Of a stretch of 64,000 nt of DNA, positions 60,071 through 64,000 are shown piece by piece. The stretch covers positions 496,001 through 560,000 of the forward strand of contig NC_016488.1 of the NCBI RefSeq assembly GCF_000227115.2, given 5' to 3'. A program made the position numbers and the translations under genes. Position 1 is the stretch's first letter; each line of letters starts with the position of its first letter. The notes beneath the pieces were generated by a model that was given only the letters and a program-made list of their open reading frames with translations, had not been told where the DNA came from and ran no database searches. Source of the DNA: Naumovozyma dairenensis CBS 421 (lineage: Eukaryota > Ascomycota > Saccharomycetes > Saccharomycetales > Saccharomycetaceae).

Positions 60071-60556
60071 GCTAAAGATCAGGTATAATGATAATAGACC
60101 CAGAATATATATATATATATCCCTTACATGTACATAAAGGCAGGCGCTCGGCGTAAAGTAATATTATTCATCAAAAGTGTATGCTTTGAAAAGAAAAAGC
60201 ACCCAATGACGCATGGATACAAAATTCAAGAGGAAGGAGAACCAACATTAGCACTATACTTCGTTCTAATATACTTTTTATCGTAATTAATAATATTTTA
60301 TCCATTTTCTCTATATTCTTAGCATATGTTACCCGGGAGAAAATAGCTGGGCGGCTATTTGGTGATCTTCCCAAAAATCAAAAAATAAACAAATTAAAAT
60401 AAAGGGAAATACCGCATAAACAAAGATAACCTTTCTAAGGAAATAAGATGAACAAGGAATTTTTTGTGGGCACAAAGCGGCCTATTGTGTTATATAATAG
60501 TATCAACCAGTCAAACAAATATAATATATATTGAAAGGGCATTGAATTCTTTCCTA
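60071..60556. other. ATP10-CST9 intergenic region
   Basis: About 490 bases. TA-unit run (60106-60119) downstream of ATP10 and a GTTACCCGGG Reb1-type match (about 60328-60337) upstream of CST9. Nothing else seen. Confidence 0.5.
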
Positions 60557-61858
60557 ATGTCTTCAAATAGTTTGTTTGATCAACCATTTGTTTATTGTGC
60601 AATTTGCCATCGAAGGTCTGCTAAAGAAGATCCTCTTGGATTGACATCCTGTGCACATATTTTATGTTCCCAACATTTGAGTCCTTCCAAAATATGCCCA
60701 GCTTGTAACACAAACGATATTTCCATTATAAGACTGGTTGATAATAAGACATTACCTAACGACGTTAAGATCTTTTTTGAGCCTATTCCTCAGGCTTTAG
60801 AAAGTCTGTATAATGTATCTCAATTTCAAATAAGCGGCCTCAGAAAACAATGTCAATATTATCAAAATCACTGTGTTAAACTTCGAGAGAAATGTGCTAG
60901 ACAACAACAGTTATTATACAAGGCAAAACAAGAACTGGATTCTATTCCTCCCTTGAAGAAACAAATAACTGAACTGGAGAATATAATTAAGAGACAAGAA
61001 GAAAATATGAGTAGGACAAAAAACCAGAATTATCTGATAGGCAATGGAAGGCGTAATAATAACAATAATATGTACACCTTCCCCTCCTGTTCTTCTACTT
61101 CATCTTCAATGGGAAATCATCCCCCTCCTCCAACAATTGATTTGACTCTAGATTATGATGACGGAGGTAGTGAGAGTGATATCAATAATATTGAACAAAC
61201 ATTTATAAATAAATTGAAGAAAACATCTTCTTTAAGGAAGAACTTACAACAAAATAGAAATAATAGTAATAATAATTCAGGTATAATGATGACATCTTCA
61301 AAAAATATCCCGATTGTTGCTGAATCTACTCAGTATTCTCCTATGGTACAAGAAAAGGATCTTCATATAGCTTTATCCTCTTCTTCAAATGAAGCAATCT
61401 CTTCAGGCCATTCATCTTCTAATCTAACTTTTAACTTGAATTCAAATTTGAATTCATCAAAATTTTTACCTACTTCACATACTACCACAGTAACAAGTGC
61501 ACTGTTAGGAAATAAAAATAATGAAAATAAAAATAGCAATAATAACAAAATGATGAAACCTATTAATAAGAGGAAACAATTCCCCAATGCGTTAGAAAAC
61601 TTAAGAATCGTCAAACGGAATAATACAATAGGTGCCTCTAATAGGCCGACAAGATCGATTTTGAATAGTCAAGGGATTATAACTCATATGAAAAGTAGTG
61701 ATGGATTGTCTTCAACAAGAAACAGACAAGAGAGTAAAACTCAAGAACAAGAAAATGTAGCCACAAATAGACCTAATAATGCAAATATATTGAGACAACG
61801 AGCTTCATCACAGCAATTATTTACGAAAAATAATTCCAAGTTTAGAAGAATTAGATAA
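60557..61858 (+). CDS. CST9: synapsis-initiation SUMO ligase Cst9/Zip3
   Basis: Meiotic RING-type SUMO E3 that marks crossover sites and starts synaptonemal complex assembly. I start it at the ATG 60557, giving 433 residues (S. cerevisiae 482); an upstream open stretch begins only at a TTG. The N-terminal RING (YCAICHRRSAKEDPLGLTSCAHILCSQHL then ICPAC near 50-55, given by ends YCAIC and CPAC), a coiled coil near 95-160 and a long Asn/Ser-rich disordered C-terminal half are the Zip3 layout. The C-terminal part is poorly conserved; the assignment uses the RING and position before COX8 (YLR394W-YLR395C). Confidence 0.87.
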   Translation: MSSNSLFDQPFVYCAICHRRSAKEDPLGLTSCAHILCSQHLSPSKICPACNTNDISIIRLVDNKTLPNDVKIFFEPIPQALESLYNVSQFQISGLRKQCQYYQNHCVKLREKCARQQQLLYKAKQELDSIPPLKKQITELENIIKRQEENMSRTKNQNYLIGNGRRNNNNNMYTFPSCSSTSSSMGNHPPPPTIDLTLDYDDGGSESDINNIEQTFINKLKKTSSLRKNLQQNRNNSNNNSGIMMTSSKNIPIVAESTQYSPMVQEKDLHIALSSSSNEAISSGHSSSNLTFNLNSNLNSSKFLPTSHTTTVTSALLGNKNNENKNSNNNKMMKPINKRKQFPNALENLRIVKRNNTIGASNRPTRSILNSQGIITHMKSSDGLSSTRNRQESKTQEQENVATNRPNNANILRQRASSQQLFTKNNSKFRRIR

Positions 61859-62138
61859 ACTAGGTCCAACAAAAAAAAGCCTGACATTAGAATTACTTAT
61901 ATATTATTTATCTTTGAAGATAAAAGCAAATCTTAATATTGAATGAATATATAAATCTTTGATTGTGTTTTTCCTTTCTTTCTTTCTTCTTCTTCTTCTT
62001 CTTTATTACAGGAGGACCTTATGTAGTGATTATCTAGCGCACATCTTTAATAACGTGGTTACTTTTTTAAACAAAATAAATAAATAATAAAATATAGATA
62101 CTTGGATTCCCTTTATCAACTGATCCCTTTTCACATGT

Positions 62139-62378
62139 TCATAATGTACCAGATTTCTTCATTTGAACATAACACGTAATGAAAGGGACCAAAAATCCAA
62201 CACCGAAGAATCCAAAATGGACTACAGCAAAGGGTATTTTCCTATTATGAACTTTGAATGGGATATTATTATAAACCCCATCTTTAAAATGAACTAAATT
62301 TTTCGATGATGTGGAAAAAGTGGCCCTTCTTGTTGAAAATTTTATTAATTTTTGTGGTCTAAGCATATTCTTAAACAT
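62139..62378 (-). CDS. COX8: cytochrome c oxidase subunit VIII (Cox8)
   Basis: Small inner-membrane subunit of complex IV. The 79-residue product (S. cerevisiae 78) has a basic presequence (residues 1 to about 28), then VHFKDGVY-type segment (LVHFKDGVYNNIPFKVHNRK near 28-47), one membrane span (FGFFGVGFLVPFITCYVQ near 56-73) and the C-terminal KKSGTL. Nearly identical layout to S. cerevisiae; convergent with CST9 as there. Confidence 0.96.
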   Translation of the reverse strand: MFKNMLRPQKLIKFSTRRATFSTSSKNLVHFKDGVYNNIPFKVHNRKIPFAVVHFGFFGVGFLVPFITCYVQMKKSGTL

Positions 62379-64000
62379 CTTTATATTATTATGATTATTG
62401 GTATGTGGTTTATATCTTTTTGTCTATTGTAGTCTCTCAATTGATTGTTCAGTCTTATATATTATATATAGTCTGACAGAGTCCATTTAAACAAGGAGAC
62501 CTTCACTATTGTTTTTTTCACTATATTTCATATATTCCTGGAAATGATACCCAACATATAAAAGTTGGCCCTGTGTAAAAGCCGAGAAACCCCCCCAAAG
62601 TTTTAATTGGCCAATTTTTCTTCTCTAAAGAAAAAAAAGATATTGTCAATTTGGGAAAAACTCCGGGGGTAAAGAATACCCTCAAATTATATGATAGGGT
62701 TTAAAGGTGATACCCTATAATACTAGGAGGGGTTTTGGCAGAAGTGAAACGACACAATATCACAACTAATACTATACGAAGAAATAGGATCCTATAAAAA
62801 GAAATGGTAAAAGGTACATCTGTGTAATTTTTTATGTCAAAGAGGTATATAAGGTTGATGTTAGCCTTTTTTCGGATATAAAGTTTGGTGGAATTGTACT
62901 TGGTTTTTTAATACAAGCTATGTTACAATTTTCATGAATCCAGTTTTCCGGAAGGGTGTAGCGTAGTTGTGAAAGCGTAATCAAGCAAGGGTACATTTTT
63001 TACTTGAATTTTGGTTAGTAGAAAAATGTAAAATCTTAGGGAGGTTGAACTAACTTTTTCTTACAATAGTGTAGAGAAGCGAACAGAGCCAAAAAGTCTC
63101 TTCCAAAAAATCGACTTTCAACAAGACTTTGGGCAACGGTTGATCTTAGATTACTTATGTCATATTTACTAAGAAAAAGCATCTAAATGTTTTGTTCTAT
63201 TTCGCTTTAGTTCAATTTCCTCCGTAAAAAGTCACTAATAAACTTTAGGTTCAAAAAAAAGTTTAAATAAAGTCAATGCCGAAGAAAATGAATTTGGTAA
63301 AGTCTTTAAGGAAGGTTCTAAATAGACACTACTTCTATAAGTTCCATCCAAAAGATCTATTTCCCCCACGGCATAGGCTTCTCTTTTTAATCATATTAGG
63401 CAATAGTAGCGAAAAATTTGATGTTCTTATTTACTTTTGTAACTCAGCTTAAAGAAAAATTCACATTTCCCACAATAAAAACAGAAACCAAATATATAAA
63501 AATAAACAAAAAAACGAAGAAGTTTATGGGAGTGCTTCTATCATAGATAATTTTATCTCTTACCGTACAAGTTCATTGTTATATAGTATGCACCACCAGG
63601 AACAATCTTCTATACTTACTGAATAAAATAAAAATACCTATATATTATGCCAGAACATGGGTATTATATGGTCTTGAACCGTTATTATGTTGTAAATTAC
63701 CATTAACTGCCTCTCAATCCACCAAGTCCTCCCCAATGACTCAAAAGACATTTTTAAAATGCTATTTCTAATTCTATAACAGTTTGGTAAATGTATTATT
63801 AACCTCTGTATAGAATACATTGTCTATAAAATATACTACTTTTATGATGGATTGTTTTTGAATGATTAAATACAGTTAAATGCATAAGAAGAGGTAGTGT
63901 AGTTTCACGGCTGGAGACTATTAATTAGTTTGTTACCATTTATCAGATCATCACATAATATTATAAATCTCTTTTTAACACCTTTAGCCTCCAATTGAGA
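62379..64000. other. 1.6-kb right-end region without a recognised gene
   Basis: In S. cerevisiae VPS33 follows COX8 closely on the same strand; here I find no part of it up to the window edge. The sequence is AT-rich with a C run (62590-62596), a short G run (62664-62668) and dense stops in all frames. The 60-codon ORF at 63638-63820 has no recognisable relative. No tRNA boxes or snRNA signatures seen. Confidence 0.5.

Noticed and set aside
60464..60556. 31-codon N-terminal extension of CST9 beginning at TTG
   Set aside because: No ATG, and the ATG at 60557 gives the normal distance to the RING finger.

Overview
The window is nuclear DNA of a budding yeast (Saccharomycetaceae) descended from the whole-genome duplication. 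It is gene-dense and AT-rich, proteins carry Asn/Gln/Asp/Ser runs, and the few introns use GTATGT-like donors and TACTAAC branch sites. Gene order follows S. cerevisiae chromosome XII from SSQ1 (YLR369W) to COX8 (YLR395C). Interleaved with it are genes that S. cerevisiae keeps only on the sister track of chromosome IV (KNH1 YDL049C, PSA1 YDL055C, TSR1 YDL060W). That interleaving is expected of an ancestral gene order whose two copies lost different genes in different lineages. A Naumovozyma/Kazachstania-type species fits best; the species itself is inference.

Layout. 1-11 kb: 3' part of SSQ1, ARC18, ELO3, VID22, STP3. 11-25 kb: a DUF218 protein, a KNH1/KRE9 glucan protein, PSY3, FBP1, an unrecognised 412-residue gene, VTA1, SEC61, PSA1. 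This stretch holds the clearest break in synteny: VTA1 and the unknown gene lie between FBP1 and SEC61, and SEC61 is flipped relative to S. cerevisiae. 26-46 kb: CSR1, CTF3, NAM2, SMC6, IKI3, SWC7, VAC14, REH1. 46-51 kb: divergent TSR1 and RPS29A with RiBi and Rap1 promoter elements between them. 51-62.4 kb: STE23, ECM19, CCW14, ART10, ATP10, CST9, COX8. The last 1.6 kb shows no gene.

The genes serve unrelated housekeeping roles and there are no operons. Some neighbours share a theme: ribosome production (REH1, TSR1, RPS29A), wall and secretory mannan/glucan (KNH1, SEC61, PSA1, CCW14), and chromosome maintenance (PSY3, CTF3, SMC6, CST9).

The most useful new readings concern splicing. ARC18 and VAC14 each begin with a tiny first exon (6 and 4 nt) followed by an intron of just over 100 nt; splicing restores starts matching the S. 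cerevisiae proteins (MPAYHS, and MDKSI for MEKSI). RPS29A has a predicted 518-nt intron in its 5' leader, below two tandem Rap1 sites. Other leads are the unknown 412-residue protein, a G-rich repetitive patch at the synteny break, and a promoter-like element driving a stop-interrupted small reading frame between the convergent RPS29A and STE23. No tRNA, rRNA, intact transposon, CRISPR array or virus-derived gene was found.
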